From the NCBI RefSeq assembly GCF_005768555.2, contig NZ_VCHX02000128.1, positions 21,101-59,982 on the forward strand: DNA of 38,882 bases, written 5' to 3'. The notes beneath the pieces were generated by a model. That model made no database searches. It saw only the letters and a program-made list of their open reading frames with translations, and was not told the origin of the DNA. The translations under genes and the position numbers were made by a program. Of this stretch, positions 30,595 to 38,882 are shown piece after piece. Source of the stretch: Streptomyces sporangiiformans. GTDB lineage: Bacteria > Actinomycetota > Actinomycetes > Streptomycetales > Streptomycetaceae. Numbering within the stretch: position 1 is the stretch's first letter; each line of letters opens with the position of its first letter.

Positions 30595-32097
30595 ATGTTC
30601 CCAGCACGACGCAGAACTCCCGCCACCGCACGGCTGACCGCACCAGTGGCCGCCGCGGCGCTGCTCGCCGGGGGGGTCGGCACCTGGGCCCTCACCTCTG
30701 CATCGGCCCAGGCCGCCCCTGTCGCCGCGTCGGCGGAGGTGGACGTACCGGACGACTTCAACGGTGACGGCTACGCCGACCTGGTCGTCGGCGCGCCCAA
30801 CGCCACGGTGTCGGGCGCGGCCAAGGCGGGCTACGTGTCCGTCATGTACGGCTCCTCCAGCGGGCTCTCCGCCTCCCACAAGAAGCTCGTCAGCCGCTCC
30901 ACCAGCGGGGTTCCCGGCTCCGCCACCGCCAACCAGCGGTTCGGGTCCACCTTCACCAAGGGGGACCTGGACCGCGACGGCTACGGCGACCTCGTGATCG
31001 CGGGCGGCTCCGCGGGCTCCGTCATCCTGTGGGGCTCCGCCTCGGGCCTCACCGGCGGCACGAACATCGCCGGGTACGGGTCCGCGCCGCAGGCGGGCGA
31101 CTTCGACGGGGACGGCACGACCGACCTCGCCCTGTTCTCCGCGCAGTCCGTCGGCGGCGACGAGCCAGAGGGCGCCCCGGCCACCCTCTGGAAGGGTCCG
31201 ATCGCACGCACCGGCACACCCGCCGCCACCCTGAACATCCTCGACAAGTCCCAGTGGTGGGGCTGGAACGCGGACGACGCCTCCTGCGCCACCAACGGCG
31301 GCTGCGAGGACGGCCCCGACTCGATCACCGGACCCGTCGTGTCCGGCCAGGTCGGGGACGTGAACGGCGACGGCAAGGACGACATCGTCCAGTGGACCTA
31401 CACCGGCGACGGCACCTGGGGCAACCGGCTGCTGTACGGCGGCGGTTCGGGCTTCACCCGCGGCCAGGCTCCCGGAGAAACCGTGGGCGGTGCGGCGGGC
31501 ACGGGCGTGGGCGACGTGAACGGCGACGGGTACGACGACGTGGTGGTCGGCGCCGACGACTGGAGCGAGAAGGTGCGGGTCGCCTACGGCTCGGCCTCCG
31601 GTCTGTCCGACTCCAACGTGCAGACCTTCGACCAGAGCCTGCCCGGCTTCCACGGCGCCCAGGAGTCCGGCGACGAGGTCGGCTCCGCGGTCTCGGTCGC
31701 CGACGTCACCGGCGACGGCTACGCGGACATCGCTCTCGGCATCTCTGGCGAGGACTTCAGCGGCCTCACCAACGCCGGCGCGTTCGCCCTGGTCCCCGGC
31801 GCGGCCTCCGGCGTCACGGGCGCGGGAACCCAGGTGTTCCACCAGAACACCTCCGGTGTGCCCGGAGTCGCCGAGACGAACGACAGGTTCGGCGTGACCA
31901 CCGCGCTCCTGGACGTCAACGGCAACGGCCGCCGCGACCTCGCCGTGGCCTCCACGGCCGAGAACAGCAACAACGGCGCCGTCTGGCTCCTGCGCGGCAC
32001 CACCACCGGGCTCACCACCACCTCCGCGTTCGCCTTCGGCGGCAAGGACCTCTCCGCGCCCTACACGGACGCGCTGTTCGGCTCGGCGCTGCGCTGA
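30595..32097 (+). CDS. Secreted FG-GAP/integrin-alpha repeat protein
   Basis: This 500-residue secreted beta-propeller protein has a signal peptide (residues 1-41; RRRTPATARLTAP then a hydrophobic core, AQAAP). Seven calcium-binding-like D-x-N/D-x-D-G-x-x-D motifs follow: DFNGDGYADL, DLDRDGYGDL, DFDGDGTTDL, DVNGDGKDDI, DVNGDGYDDV, DVTGDGYADI and DVNGNGRRDL. Between them sit YGSSSGLS / GSASGLT segments, the mark of FG-GAP propellers. No enzyme domain is attached, so it probably binds protein or carbohydrate outside the cell. ATG 30595 has only a weak ribosome-binding site (AAAGGCACGTGC). The final 37 bases overlap the convergent TPP-enzyme gene. Confidence 0.9.
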   Translation: MFPARRRTPATARLTAPVAAAALLAGGVGTWALTSASAQAAPVAASAEVDVPDDFNGDGYADLVVGAPNATVSGAAKAGYVSVMYGSSSGLSASHKKLVSRSTSGVPGSATANQRFGSTFTKGDLDRDGYGDLVIAGGSAGSVILWGSASGLTGGTNIAGYGSAPQAGDFDGDGTTDLALFSAQSVGGDEPEGAPATLWKGPIARTGTPAATLNILDKSQWWGWNADDASCATNGGCEDGPDSITGPVVSGQVGDVNGDGKDDIVQWTYTGDGTWGNRLLYGGGSGFTRGQAPGETVGGAAGTGVGDVNGDGYDDVVVGADDWSEKVRVAYGSASGLSDSNVQTFDQSLPGFHGAQESGDEVGSAVSVADVTGDGYADIALGISGEDFSGLTNAGAFALVPGAASGVTGAGTQVFHQNTSGVPGVAETNDRFGVTTALLDVNGNGRRDLAVASTAENSNNGAVWLLRGTTTGLTTTSAFAFGGKDLSAPYTDALFGSALR

Positions 32098-33779
32098 TGT
32101 GTCGGCGCGAACATCCGCAGTACCGCCGGCAGAAGGACCACTGAAGGTCCAGGCGTGGCAAGGGACTTGGTGAGGTCGTCGGCGAGGGACTCCGGGGTCG
32201 TACGGACACCCGGCACCCCGAACGACTCGGCCAGCGCCACGTAGTCCGGGCGCGACAGCTCCGTCGCCGGAGCTGTCGCGTCGCCGAAGGCGTCCGTCAT
32301 GTACTCGCGCAGGATGCCGTAACCGCCGTCGTCGACGATCAGCCAGGTGACGTCGAAGCCGTGCTGCTTCGCGGTGGCGAGCTCGGCGACGGAGTACAGG
32401 GCCCCGCCGTCGCCCGAGACCGCGAGGACCGGGTGGGTGGGGTCCGCCGCCGCCGCGCCCAGGGCTGCCGGGAAGGCGTAGCCGAGGCCGCCCGCGCCCT
32501 GGGCGGAGTGCATCGTGTTCGGCCGGCGGGCGTCGAAGGCCGACCATGCCCAGTACGACAGGATCGTCATGTCCCAGAAGGACGGGGAGGACGGCGGAAG
32601 GGCGCGCCGTACGGATGCCAGCACGTCCTGTTCCAGGGTGAGTTCCTGGGTGGCGATCCGTGACCGGACCAGTTCCAGGGTGGTGCGCACCCGCTCGGGG
32701 GCCGTCGGGTCCGTGCGCTCGTCCACCGTCTCCAGCAGTGCGGAGAGCGCGAGCCTGGCGTCGGCATGGATACCGAGCGCCGGGTGGTTGGCCTCCAGCT
32801 TCCCCAGGTCCGCCTCGATCTGGATGACCCGGCCCCGCGGCTTGAACGTGTGGTAATTCGACGACAGTTCGCCCAGGCCAGAGCCCACGACGAGGAGTAC
32901 GTCCGCGTCCTCCAGGAAGTCCGTGGTGTGCCGGTCCTCCATCCAGGACCGCAACGACAGCGGATGCTCCCAGGGGAACGCGCCCTTGCCGCCGAAGGTG
33001 GTGACCACGGGGGCGGTCAGCTTCTCGGCGAGCGCGCGAAGCTTCCCGGACGCGTCCGCCCGGACGACCCCGCCTCCCGCGATGATCGCCGGACGGTCGG
33101 CGCCCGACAGCAGGTGGGCGGCCACCGCCGTCAGTTCGGGGCGCGGGACCACGTCCTGCGGTGTCGCGTCGACCGCCGTCACCACGGGCAGAAGCGTCTG
33201 CGCGAGCAGTACGTCCTGGGGGATCTCCACCCAGACCGGCCCGTGCGGAGCCGTCAGCGCCGACTGCCACGCCTCCGCGATCGCCGACGGGATCTGGGAC
33301 TGCGTACGGACGGTGTGGACGGACTTGACCACGCCCCGGAACGAGGCCGCCTGGTCCGGGAGTTCGTGCAGATAGCCGTGGCGGCCGCCGCCCAGCCCCG
33401 CCGTGGGGATCTGGCTGCTGATCGCCAGGACGGGGGCCGAGGCCGCGGCCGCCTCCTGGAGCGCGGCCAGGGAAGTCAGCGCACCCGGACCCGTCGACAG
33501 CAGAAGCGGGGCGGCCTCGCCCGTGATGCGGCCGTACGCGTCCGCCGCGAATCCGGCGTTGTTCTCGACGCGCAGGCCGATGTACCGCAGGTCCGAGCGG
33601 CGCAGCGCGTCGAACATCCCCAGCGCGTGCTGGCCCGGCAGGCCGAAGACGGTCGTCGCGCCGAGACCGGCCAGCGTCTCCACGACCAGGTCTCCGCCGT
33701 TACGCCCCGCGGGCGGATTCAGGGCGGCTGACGTCTGGGCGGCCGTGGGACGGAGTACCAGGTCGTGGTCGTGGGTCAC
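32061..33779 (-). CDS. TPP-dependent decarboxylase-like enzyme (AruI/IlvB type)
   Basis: This 572-residue enzyme of the acetolactate synthase/decarboxylase superfamily uses thiamine diphosphate. The Pyr domain opens near residue 29, with the activating Glu72 in [11 protein letters not shown] and STGPGALTS following. A central domain (about 205-345) follows, then the PP domain with GDGG at 456-459 and IVDDGGYG at 481-488. The second metal ligand is usually Asn; here D483-D484 replaces it, which I flag. Start GTG 33779 overlaps the ureohydrolase stop in GTGA, so the two are coupled. Pairing a TPP decarboxylase with an agmatinase-type enzyme matches the 2-ketoarginine decarboxylase AruI plus guanidinobutyrase route, so 2-ketoarginine or a similar guanidino keto acid is a plausible substrate. 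Acetolactate synthase is less likely away from ilv genes. Confidence 0.78.
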   Translation of the reverse strand: MTHDHDLVLRPTAAQTSAALNPPAGRNGGDLVVETLAGLGATTVFGLPGQHALGMFDALRRSDLRYIGLRVENNAGFAADAYGRITGEAAPLLLSTGPGALTSLAALQEAAAASAPVLAISSQIPTAGLGGGRHGYLHELPDQAASFRGVVKSVHTVRTQSQIPSAIAEAWQSALTAPHGPVWVEIPQDVLLAQTLLPVVTAVDATPQDVVPRPELTAVAAHLLSGADRPAIIAGGGVVRADASGKLRALAEKLTAPVVTTFGGKGAFPWEHPLSLRSWMEDRHTTDFLEDADVLLVVGSGLGELSSNYHTFKPRGRVIQIEADLGKLEANHPALGIHADARLALSALLETVDERTDPTAPERVRTTLELVRSRIATQELTLEQDVLASVRRALPPSSPSFWDMTILSYWAWSAFDARRPNTMHSAQGAGGLGYAFPAALGAAAADPTHPVLAVSGDGGALYSVAELATAKQHGFDVTWLIVDDGGYGILREYMTDAFGDATAPATELSRPDYVALAESFGVPGVRTTPESLADDLTKSLATPGPSVVLLPAVLRMFAPTHQRSAEPNSASV

Positions 33780-34762
33780 TTCGGTCGGTCCTCCCGGCCC
33801 GTACGGGCCTCGGCGATCTGACGGGACATGATCGTGGTCAGTTCGTACGCCGTGTGGGACGCGGCGACCGACGTGATCTCGGCGTGATCGTACGCGGGCG
33901 CGACTTCGACCAGGTCCGCGGAGACCAGGTTGCAGGACGCCAGCCCCCTGAGGATTTCGAGGAGTTCGCGGGAGGTCAGGCCGCCCGCCTCCGGGGTGCC
34001 CGTGCCGGGTGCGTGCGCCGGGTCGAGGACGTCGATGTCGATGGAGATGTAGAGCGGGCGGTCGCCGATGCGCTGCCGCAGCTGGTCGGCGACCTCGTCC
34101 ACGCCGCGCCGCATCACATCCGCCGACGTGACGATGCCGAAGCCCATTTTCTCGTCGTCGTCCAGGTCCTGCTTGCCGTACAGCGGGCCGCGGGTGCCCA
34201 CGTGCGACAGCGCCTCCGTGTCGAGGATGCCCTCTTCGACGGCCCGGCGGAACGGCGTGCCGTGCGTGTACTCCGCGCCGAAGTACGTGTCCCAGGTGTC
34301 GAGGTGCGCGTCGAAGTGGAGGAGGGCCACCGGGCCGTGCCGCTTCGCGACCGAGCGCAGCAACGGCAGCGCGATGGTGTGGTCGCCGCCGAGGGTCATC
34401 AGTCGCGCGCCGGAGCCCAGCAGCTCGTCCGCGGCGGCCTCCACCGTCTCCACGGCCTCGTTGATGTCGAACGGATTGGCCGCGATGTCGCCAGCGTCCG
34501 CGACCTGTGCGAGGGCGAAGGGGGAGGCGTCCTGCGCCGGGTTGTAGGGGCGCAGGAGGCGGCTGGCCTCCCGGATGGCGTTGCCGCCGAAGCGGGCGCC
34601 CGGCCGGTACGAGACGCCGCTGTCGAACGGCACGCCGACCACGGCGACATCGGTGCGGCCGACCTCGTCGAGGCGTGGCAGCCGTGCGAAGGTCGCCGGT
34701 CCCGCGTACCGGGGGATGCGGGAGGAGTCGACAGGTCCGCGGGGCGTCTCGTTGCTGGTCAT
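33776..34762 (-). CDS. Agmatinase-family ureohydrolase (guanidino-acid hydrolase type)
   Basis: This 328-residue Mn-dependent ureohydrolase would release urea from a guanidino compound. All metal motifs are present: GGDH at 125-128, DAHLD at 151-155 and DID at 242-244 in [19 protein letters not shown]. Length is normal. Agmatinase, guanidinobutyrase and guanidinopropionase share these motifs and cannot be separated by eye. The coupled TPP enzyme and the Na+ symporter favour a catabolic guanidino acid or amine over polyamine synthesis. ATG 34762 follows GAAGG. Order of transcription: symporter (36276), ureohydrolase, TPP enzyme. Confidence 0.88.
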   Translation of the reverse strand: MTSNETPRGPVDSSRIPRYAGPATFARLPRLDEVGRTDVAVVGVPFDSGVSYRPGARFGGNAIREASRLLRPYNPAQDASPFALAQVADAGDIAANPFDINEAVETVEAAADELLGSGARLMTLGGDHTIALPLLRSVAKRHGPVALLHFDAHLDTWDTYFGAEYTHGTPFRRAVEEGILDTEALSHVGTRGPLYGKQDLDDDEKMGFGIVTSADVMRRGVDEVADQLRQRIGDRPLYISIDIDVLDPAHAPGTGTPEAGGLTSRELLEILRGLASCNLVSADLVEVAPAYDHAEITSVAASHTAYELTTIMSRQIAEARTGREDRPK

Positions 34763-34815
34763 GGTGAACTGCCTTCTTTCCTACGCTTCGTCGCGTATGT
34801 ACTGCACGGCCGACT

Positions 34816-36276
34816 CTACTGGGGAGCCGGGACGGGTTCGGACACGGGTTCGGGGGCCCGGCCGGCCAGCCGCTCGCGCCAGGCGGCGAGCACCGCGGCA
34901 TCGGTCGGGCGGGTGGTCAGCGAGACGGCCACATAGGCGGCCAGCGAGGAGAGCAGCCCGTAGTAGACCGGCTCGTTGGCGAGGATGCCGTACGTCGCCA
35001 TCAGCGCGACGACCGCGACGCCGCCGACGATCACGGAGGCCAGGGCGCCCTGGACGGTGCCGCGCTTCCACAGCAGGCCGCCGAGGATCGGCACGAGGAG
35101 TCCGCCGACGAGCAGGTTGTAGGCCACGGTCAGCGCCTCGACGACGTTGTTGAGCGCGATCGCCGTGCAGATCACCGCCACGCCCATGATCAGGACGAAG
35201 GCGCGGTTGTCCTTGACCTCGTCGTGTTCGGCGGACGGGGTCCCGGTGATCCCCCGCAGCCGGGACCAGATGTCGTTGTTGGCGACGGTGGCGCAGGCGA
35301 TGAGCGCGCCGGAGGACGTCGACATGACGGCCGCCAGAGCCGCGGCGAGCACCAAACCTCGTACGCCGACGGGGAGTTCGTCCTTCACGATGGTCGCGAA
35401 GGCGTCGTCGGCGCTGCCCAGCTTCGGGTAGAGCACCTTGGCCGCCGTACCGATGACGGCGCCGGCGAGTGCGTACGCCAGGCAGTAGGTGCCCGCGATC
35501 GTGCCGCCCCACTTGGCGGTCCGGTCGCTGCGCGCGGTGAACACGCGCTGCCAGATGTCCTGCCCGATCAGCATGCCGAACGTGTAGATGAGGACGTAGG
35601 TGAAGATCGTCTCGCCGCCGATGCCCAGCGGATCGAAGTACTCGGTGGGGAGCCGGTCCTTCATCTCACCGAAGCCGCCGGCCTTGACGACGGCGATGGG
35701 GAGCAGGAGCAGCAGCACCCCGATGGTCTTCACCACGAACTGCACCATGTCCGTCAGGGTGATGGACCACATGCCGCCGAGGGTCGAGTAGGCGACGACG
35801 ATCGAGCCGCCGAGGACGATCGCGACCGTGCGGTTGATGTCGAAGAGGACGTCGAAGATCGTGGCGTACGCGATGGTGGAGGTGACCGCGAGCATCAGCG
35901 TGTAGGCCCACATGACGACGCCGGAGATGACGCCGGCGCGGCCCCCGTAGCGCAGGTCGAGCATCTCGGAGACGGTGTAGACCTTGAGGCGGGCGATGCG
36001 GGCGGAGAAGAAGACACTCAGCGCCAGGAGCCCGAGGCCGATGGCGAAGACCATCCAGGCGCCGGAGAGCCCGTACTGGTACCCGAGCCCGACCCCGCCG
36101 ATGGTGGACGCGCCGCCGAGGACGATCGCGGCCATCGTGCCGGAGTACATCGCCGGACCGAGACGGCGCCCGGCCACCAGGAACTCGCTCTTGGACCGGG
36201 CCCGGCGCATGCCCCACCAGCCCATGGCCAGCATCCCCGCGAGATAGACGACGATCACTGTGTAGTCGACGGCCAT
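34816..36276 (-). CDS. Sodium:solute symporter (SSS family)
   Basis: This 486-residue membrane symporter has about 13 hydrophobic segments. Early SSS features are visible: MAVDYTVIVVYLAGMLAMGW, the basic loop RRARSKSEFLVAGRR, GGASTIGGVGLGYQYG and YSTLGGMWSITLTD. GQDIWQRVFTARSD lies near the middle and STSSGALIACATVANND further on, as in proline/pantothenate/urea-type members. ATG 36276 follows GGAGG. It begins the divergent operon opposite the PucR gene and lies 53 bases upstream of the ureohydrolase, so it most likely imports the substrate that the two enzymes break down. Confidence 0.9.
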   Translation of the reverse strand: MAVDYTVIVVYLAGMLAMGWWGMRRARSKSEFLVAGRRLGPAMYSGTMAAIVLGGASTIGGVGLGYQYGLSGAWMVFAIGLGLLALSVFFSARIARLKVYTVSEMLDLRYGGRAGVISGVVMWAYTLMLAVTSTIAYATIFDVLFDINRTVAIVLGGSIVVAYSTLGGMWSITLTDMVQFVVKTIGVLLLLLPIAVVKAGGFGEMKDRLPTEYFDPLGIGGETIFTYVLIYTFGMLIGQDIWQRVFTARSDRTAKWGGTIAGTYCLAYALAGAVIGTAAKVLYPKLGSADDAFATIVKDELPVGVRGLVLAAALAAVMSTSSGALIACATVANNDIWSRLRGITGTPSAEHDEVKDNRAFVLIMGVAVICTAIALNNVVEALTVAYNLLVGGLLVPILGGLLWKRGTVQGALASVIVGGVAVVALMATYGILANEPVYYGLLSSLAAYVAVSLTTRPTDAAVLAAWRERLAGRAPEPVSEPVPAPQ

Positions 36277-36364
36277 GAAGGGCCTCCTTCGCGCACTCGG
36301 TGGTGTGTGTCGTGCCGGTGATGGGCTGCCCGGGCACGACCCTAGGTGGCCGGAAAGTGGCGTT

Positions 36365-36378
36365 GAAGTGTACGTTTC
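36365..36378. promoter_or_regulatory. Palindrome GAAGTGTACGTTTC between symporter and PucR
   Basis: The 14-bp element pairs GAA with TTC and carries a central GTAC. It is 38 bases before the preferred PucR start and about 89 bases before the symporter start. A likely binding site for the divergent PucR regulator, by position and symmetry. Confidence 0.6.
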
Positions 36379-36416
36379 ATCCACTGTCACGGAGCCGGAT
36401 GGAGGAAACGTCCACC

Positions 36417-37937
36417 ATGGCGGAACCTGCCGTTCCTCCCACGCCGCCCGTCCCTCTGGCCGCACTGCTGGCCCGCGAGGACCTCGGCCTGTGTCAGATC
36501 GCGGGCCCCGAGGATCCGGCCACAGTGATCCACTCGGCGCACACGTCGGAGATGGCGGACCCGTACCCGTATCTGCTCGGCGGTGAGCTGCTGCTGACGG
36601 CGGGCGTGCACATTCCGGAGGCGGCGGGTTCGGGCACCTACTTCGACGACTACGTCTCCCGGATCGCCGAGGCGGGCGGCGCGGCCCTCGGCTTCGGACT
36701 GGCGCCGGTCCACGACACGGTCCCGCGGGCCCTGGTCGAGGCCTGCGACCACCACGGCCTTCCGCTCCTGGAAGTCCCGCACCGCACCACCTTCTCGGCT
36801 GTGGCCCGAGCGGTCTGGCAGCTGATGGCCCAGGCCCGGCACGCGGAGCTGCGCCGCGTGACCGAGGCCCAGCAGAGCCTGACCGCGGCGGCGTCCCGGC
36901 CGGATCCGGTGCCGTCCGTACTGCGGCAACTGGCCCAGCGGGTGGGCGGCCGGGCGGTGCTGTACGGACCGGAAGGCGCGGAGGTGGTGACGGCGGGCCG
37001 GGGGCCGGAGGCGGCAGTGACGGCGGGGCGGGGGCCGGAGGCGGCGGCGGTGAGCGAAGCGCTGACCGAACTGGCGACGGTCGTGCGGCCGGCAGCGGGC
37101 AGGGCCCCCACCCCCACACCCTCCTCCGCCACCGACACCGTGGACGGCATCCACCTCGCCGCCTATGCCCTCGGCGCGGGTGAGGGCTTCGTGCTCGGGG
37201 TGGCGGCGCCGCGCCGCGAGCCCGGGGACCACACCATCGCCTCCGTGGCCGCCGTGCTCCTCTCCCTCCTCACCGGCGAGCACCACGGCGGCACCGGCGC
37301 GGCCCGCTCCTCGGCTCTCGTACGGCTGCTGCTGGGCGCCGCGCCCGAGGACGTGGCGCCGCTGCTGGGCGGGCAGCGATGGATCGTGGTGCACGCGCGC
37401 CGGGACGGCCCCGCCGCTTTGGACGCCGTCGCCGCGTCCGCGCTGGGGGCGGCGCTCGGCTCGGCGCTCGTCGACGTGGACGGGGACGTCGTACGCGTCC
37501 TCGTCCCCGCCGACCGGGAGCCGGCCCCGCAGCCCGGCTGGATCTGCGGGGCCAGTGCTGTCGTCGGCCCGCAGGAGTGGGCGGCCGCCGATGCCCAGGC
37601 CGCCCGCGCCCTGGCCCGCGCGCGAGCCACCCGTACGCCCCTGGTCCGCCCCGGCGCACGACCCGGCCTGGCCGAACTGCTTCCCGCTACCGAGGCCGAG
37701 GCCCACGCCCGCACTCTCCTCGCTCCCCTCATCACGCACCCGGCCGCCGCCCTGCCCGAGACCCTCCGTACCTGGCTCTCCCTGCACGGCAGTTGGGACC
37801 GTACGGCGGTCGCCCTGTCCGTGCACCGGAACACGGTGCGGCAGCGGATCGCACGGTGCGCGGCCCTGCTGGACATGGACCTCGACGATCCGGACGTACG
37901 GATGGAGTTGTGGTTCGCGCTCCGGCAGGTGGAGTGA
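36417..37937 (+). CDS. PucR-family transcriptional regulator
   Basis: This 506-residue regulator has an N-terminal PucR sensory domain (about 1-125; PLAALLAREDLGLCQIAGP, GGELLLTAGVH). A central GGDEF-like/CdaR-like region follows, and a C-terminal helix-turn-helix of the PucR/HTH_30 type (LRTWLSLHGSWDRTAVALSV, then HRNTVRQRIARC) at about 455-490. PucR proteins often control purine, amine or amino-acid catabolism and respond to the pathway substrate. Start ATG 36417 has GGAGGA at 10 bases; ATG 36399 (adding 6 residues) has a poorer site. It is divergent from the symporter-ureohydrolase-TPP operon with a shared palindrome, so it is its probable activator. Confidence 0.9.
   Translation: MAEPAVPPTPPVPLAALLAREDLGLCQIAGPEDPATVIHSAHTSEMADPYPYLLGGELLLTAGVHIPEAAGSGTYFDDYVSRIAEAGGAALGFGLAPVHDTVPRALVEACDHHGLPLLEVPHRTTFSAVARAVWQLMAQARHAELRRVTEAQQSLTAAASRPDPVPSVLRQLAQRVGGRAVLYGPEGAEVVTAGRGPEAAVTAGRGPEAAAVSEALTELATVVRPAAGRAPTPTPSSATDTVDGIHLAAYALGAGEGFVLGVAAPRREPGDHTIASVAAVLLSLLTGEHHGGTGAARSSALVRLLLGAAPEDVAPLLGGQRWIVVHARRDGPAALDAVAASALGAALGSALVDVDGDVVRVLVPADREPAPQPGWICGASAVVGPQEWAAADAQAARALARARATRTPLVRPGARPGLAELLPATEAEAHARTLLAPLITHPAAALPETLRTWLSLHGSWDRTAVALSVHRNTVRQRIARCAALLDMDLDDPDVRMELWFALRQVE
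36987..37046 (+). repeat. 30-bp tandem duplication inside the PucR gene
   Basis: Copies at 36987-37016 and 37017-37046 differ at 2 of 30 bases and encode VTAGRGPEAA twice in a row. The repeat lies in the central linker before the GGDEF-like part. An in-frame expansion, likely recent. Confidence 0.85.
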
Positions 37938-38004
37938 CGTGACCCCCGTCCCAGGGGGCGGGACCCCGGCTCGCCCCGCTGAACGCCCCGGCAGAATAGG
38001 AGCC

Positions 38005-38793
38005 ATGCCGATACCCGGGACCCCCAGCCGCGCCGAGCTCGTCGACCACCTTGTACGGACACGTATCGCGGGCGACGTCGCCACTCCCCGCGAGAACAAC
38101 CTCTCCCACTACCGCAAGCTGGCGAACGGCGACCGCCACTACTGGCTCGGGCTGGAGCTCGGTGACCGCTGGTCCGACGAGCAGGACGTGCTCGCGGTGA
38201 TGGCGGAGCGCTGCGGGGTGAACGACGACCCGGAGTACCGCTACGGGCAGGACACCATCGACCCGGAGCTGACGGTCGCCGCGCTGGAGCGGATGGCATC
38301 GCGGCTGCGCAAGGCGGCCGCCGGCAACCAGCGGGTGCTGTTCGCGACGGGGCACCCGGGTGGGCTGCTCGATGTGCACCGCGCGACGGCCGCCGCGTTG
38401 CGTGCCGCCGGCTGCGAGATCATGGTGATCCCGGAGGGCCTGCACACGGACGAGGGGTACGTCTTCCAGTTCGCTGACGTCGCGGTCCTGGAGCGCGGGG
38501 CCACGCTGTGGCACACGCATTCCGGTGAGCCGATGCGCACCATTCTGGGCGGCCTCGAGCACGAGGGCCGCCCGCTGCCCGACCTGGTCGTCGCCGACCA
38601 CGGCTGGGCGGGCTGCGCCGGTCAGCTCGGGGTCGACTCCGTGGGGTACGCCGACTGCAACGACCCCGCCCTCTTCCTCGCCGAGGCCGAGGGCACCGTC
38701 CAGGTGACGGTTCCCCTCGACGACCACGTGACCAGTCCCCGTCACTATGACCCGATGACGGCGTACCTCCTGTCCGAGGCCGGCCTGACGTGA
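38005..38793 (+). CDS. Conserved phosphatase-like protein
   Basis: This 262-residue cytoplasmic protein has no signal peptide and no membrane segment. Conserved-looking blocks include RENNLSHYRKLANGDRHYWLGLE (in pieces), FATGHPGGLLDVHRA, WHTHSGEPMRTIL and VADHGWAGCAGQLGVDSVG, followed by YADCNDPALF. I recall such proteins being annotated as phosphatases in actinomycetes, but I see no standard HAD, PTP or PHP motif to prove it. His- and Asp-rich segments (GHPGG, HTHSGEP, DHGWAG, DCNDP) suggest a metal- or phosphate-binding site. ATG 38005 follows AGGAG at 2 bases spacing; stop at 38793. It stands alone. Confidence 0.6.
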   Translation: MPIPGTPSRAELVDHLVRTRIAGDVATPRENNLSHYRKLANGDRHYWLGLELGDRWSDEQDVLAVMAERCGVNDDPEYRYGQDTIDPELTVAALERMASRLRKAAAGNQRVLFATGHPGGLLDVHRATAAALRAAGCEIMVIPEGLHTDEGYVFQFADVAVLERGATLWHTHSGEPMRTILGGLEHEGRPLPDLVVADHGWAGCAGQLGVDSVGYADCNDPALFLAEAEGTVQVTVPLDDHVTSPRHYDPMTAYLLSEAGLT

Positions 38794-38882
38794 CAGGGGT
38801 TTTTCGCCCCCGCCGCCCCTACCCGTCCCATCCCGTACCTGGGGGCTGCGCCCCCAGACCCCCGCTATCGGCCTGAACGGCC
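38794..38882. repeat. Streptomyces-type intergenic repeat and hairpin
   Basis: CCGCCCCTACCCGTCCC is followed by an 8-bp stem CTGGGGGC/GCCCCCAG (38839-38846 with 38850-38857), then AGACCCCCGCTATCGG and CCTGAACGGCC at the end. This layout matches a frequent Streptomyces intergenic element as I remember it. Its expected continuation (TCGTCCTCAAACGCCGG...) is what the window begins with. It may also terminate the phosphatase-like gene. Confidence 0.65.

Noticed and set aside
30478..33270. A 900-codon open frame on the minus strand across the FG-GAP gene and the TPP enzyme
   Set aside because: It is antisense to the FG-GAP gene and in a different frame from the TPP enzyme; its composition is that of a GC-rich shadow frame.
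1..38882. tRNA, rRNA, CRISPR arrays, riboswitches, prophage or insertion sequences
   Set aside because: None was recognised: no cloverleaf-like or spacer-repeat pattern, no transposase or integrase motif in any credible gene.

Overview
The window looks like chromosomal DNA of a Streptomyces or a close high-GC actinomycete. The evidence is very high GC with strong third-position bias, GTG starts and GTGA start/stop overlaps, many Tat/Sec and lipoprotein signals, an XRE/DUF5753 + DUF397 + RsbW-like ATPase group, and pieces of a Streptomyces-type intergenic repeat at both window ends. No rRNA, tRNA, CRISPR array, integrase, transposase or phage gene was seen.

Layout. 1-2460: distal part of a ribose operon (rbsB, rbsK, rbsD) with an rbsB-rbsK hairpin and a terminator. 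2600-3810: a lipoprotein serine hydrolase. 3930-7940: an accessory-looking regulatory block with a membrane-anchored HTH protein, an RsbW-like ATPase, a Scr1-type XRE/DUF5753 regulator, a DUF397 partner with an internally duplicated motif, a long hairpin, a decayed second DUF397 tail, and a DUF6236 gene whose C-terminus runs antisense through that tail. 8000-12500: a translationally coupled Gfo/Idh-DUF993-isomerase operon, divergent from a LacI regulator, with a classic LacI-type palindrome between them. 12740-14600: a MarR-GNAT fusion and another TIM-barrel isomerase. 14970-20330: secreted proteins, namely a Tat-exported NagZ-like GH3 enzyme, an eight-cysteine lipoprotein with a duplicated domain, an S37 (PS-10) peptidase and two small secreted proteins.

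20317-24063 is one gene for a full-length ABC exporter with two fused, unequal halves. It is followed by a phytase-like secreted protein, an MFS transporter with a TetR-like regulator, and a YkcB-like membrane glycosyltransferase that is frameshifted in this sequence. Next come a secreted endonuclease I and an FG-GAP repeat protein. 32061-37937 holds a coherent catabolic module: an SSS symporter, an agmatinase-family ureohydrolase and a TPP-dependent decarboxylase-like enzyme, divergent from a PucR regulator. I read it as uptake and breakdown of a guanidino compound, possibly part of an arginine/2-ketoarginine route. A conserved phosphatase-like protein closes the window.

The best candidates for undescribed biology are the Scr1/DUF397/DUF6236 block, the DUF993 sugar-acid or polyol operon, and the ureohydrolase/TPP module. 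All functions are inferred from sequence motifs read by eye; no database search was run.
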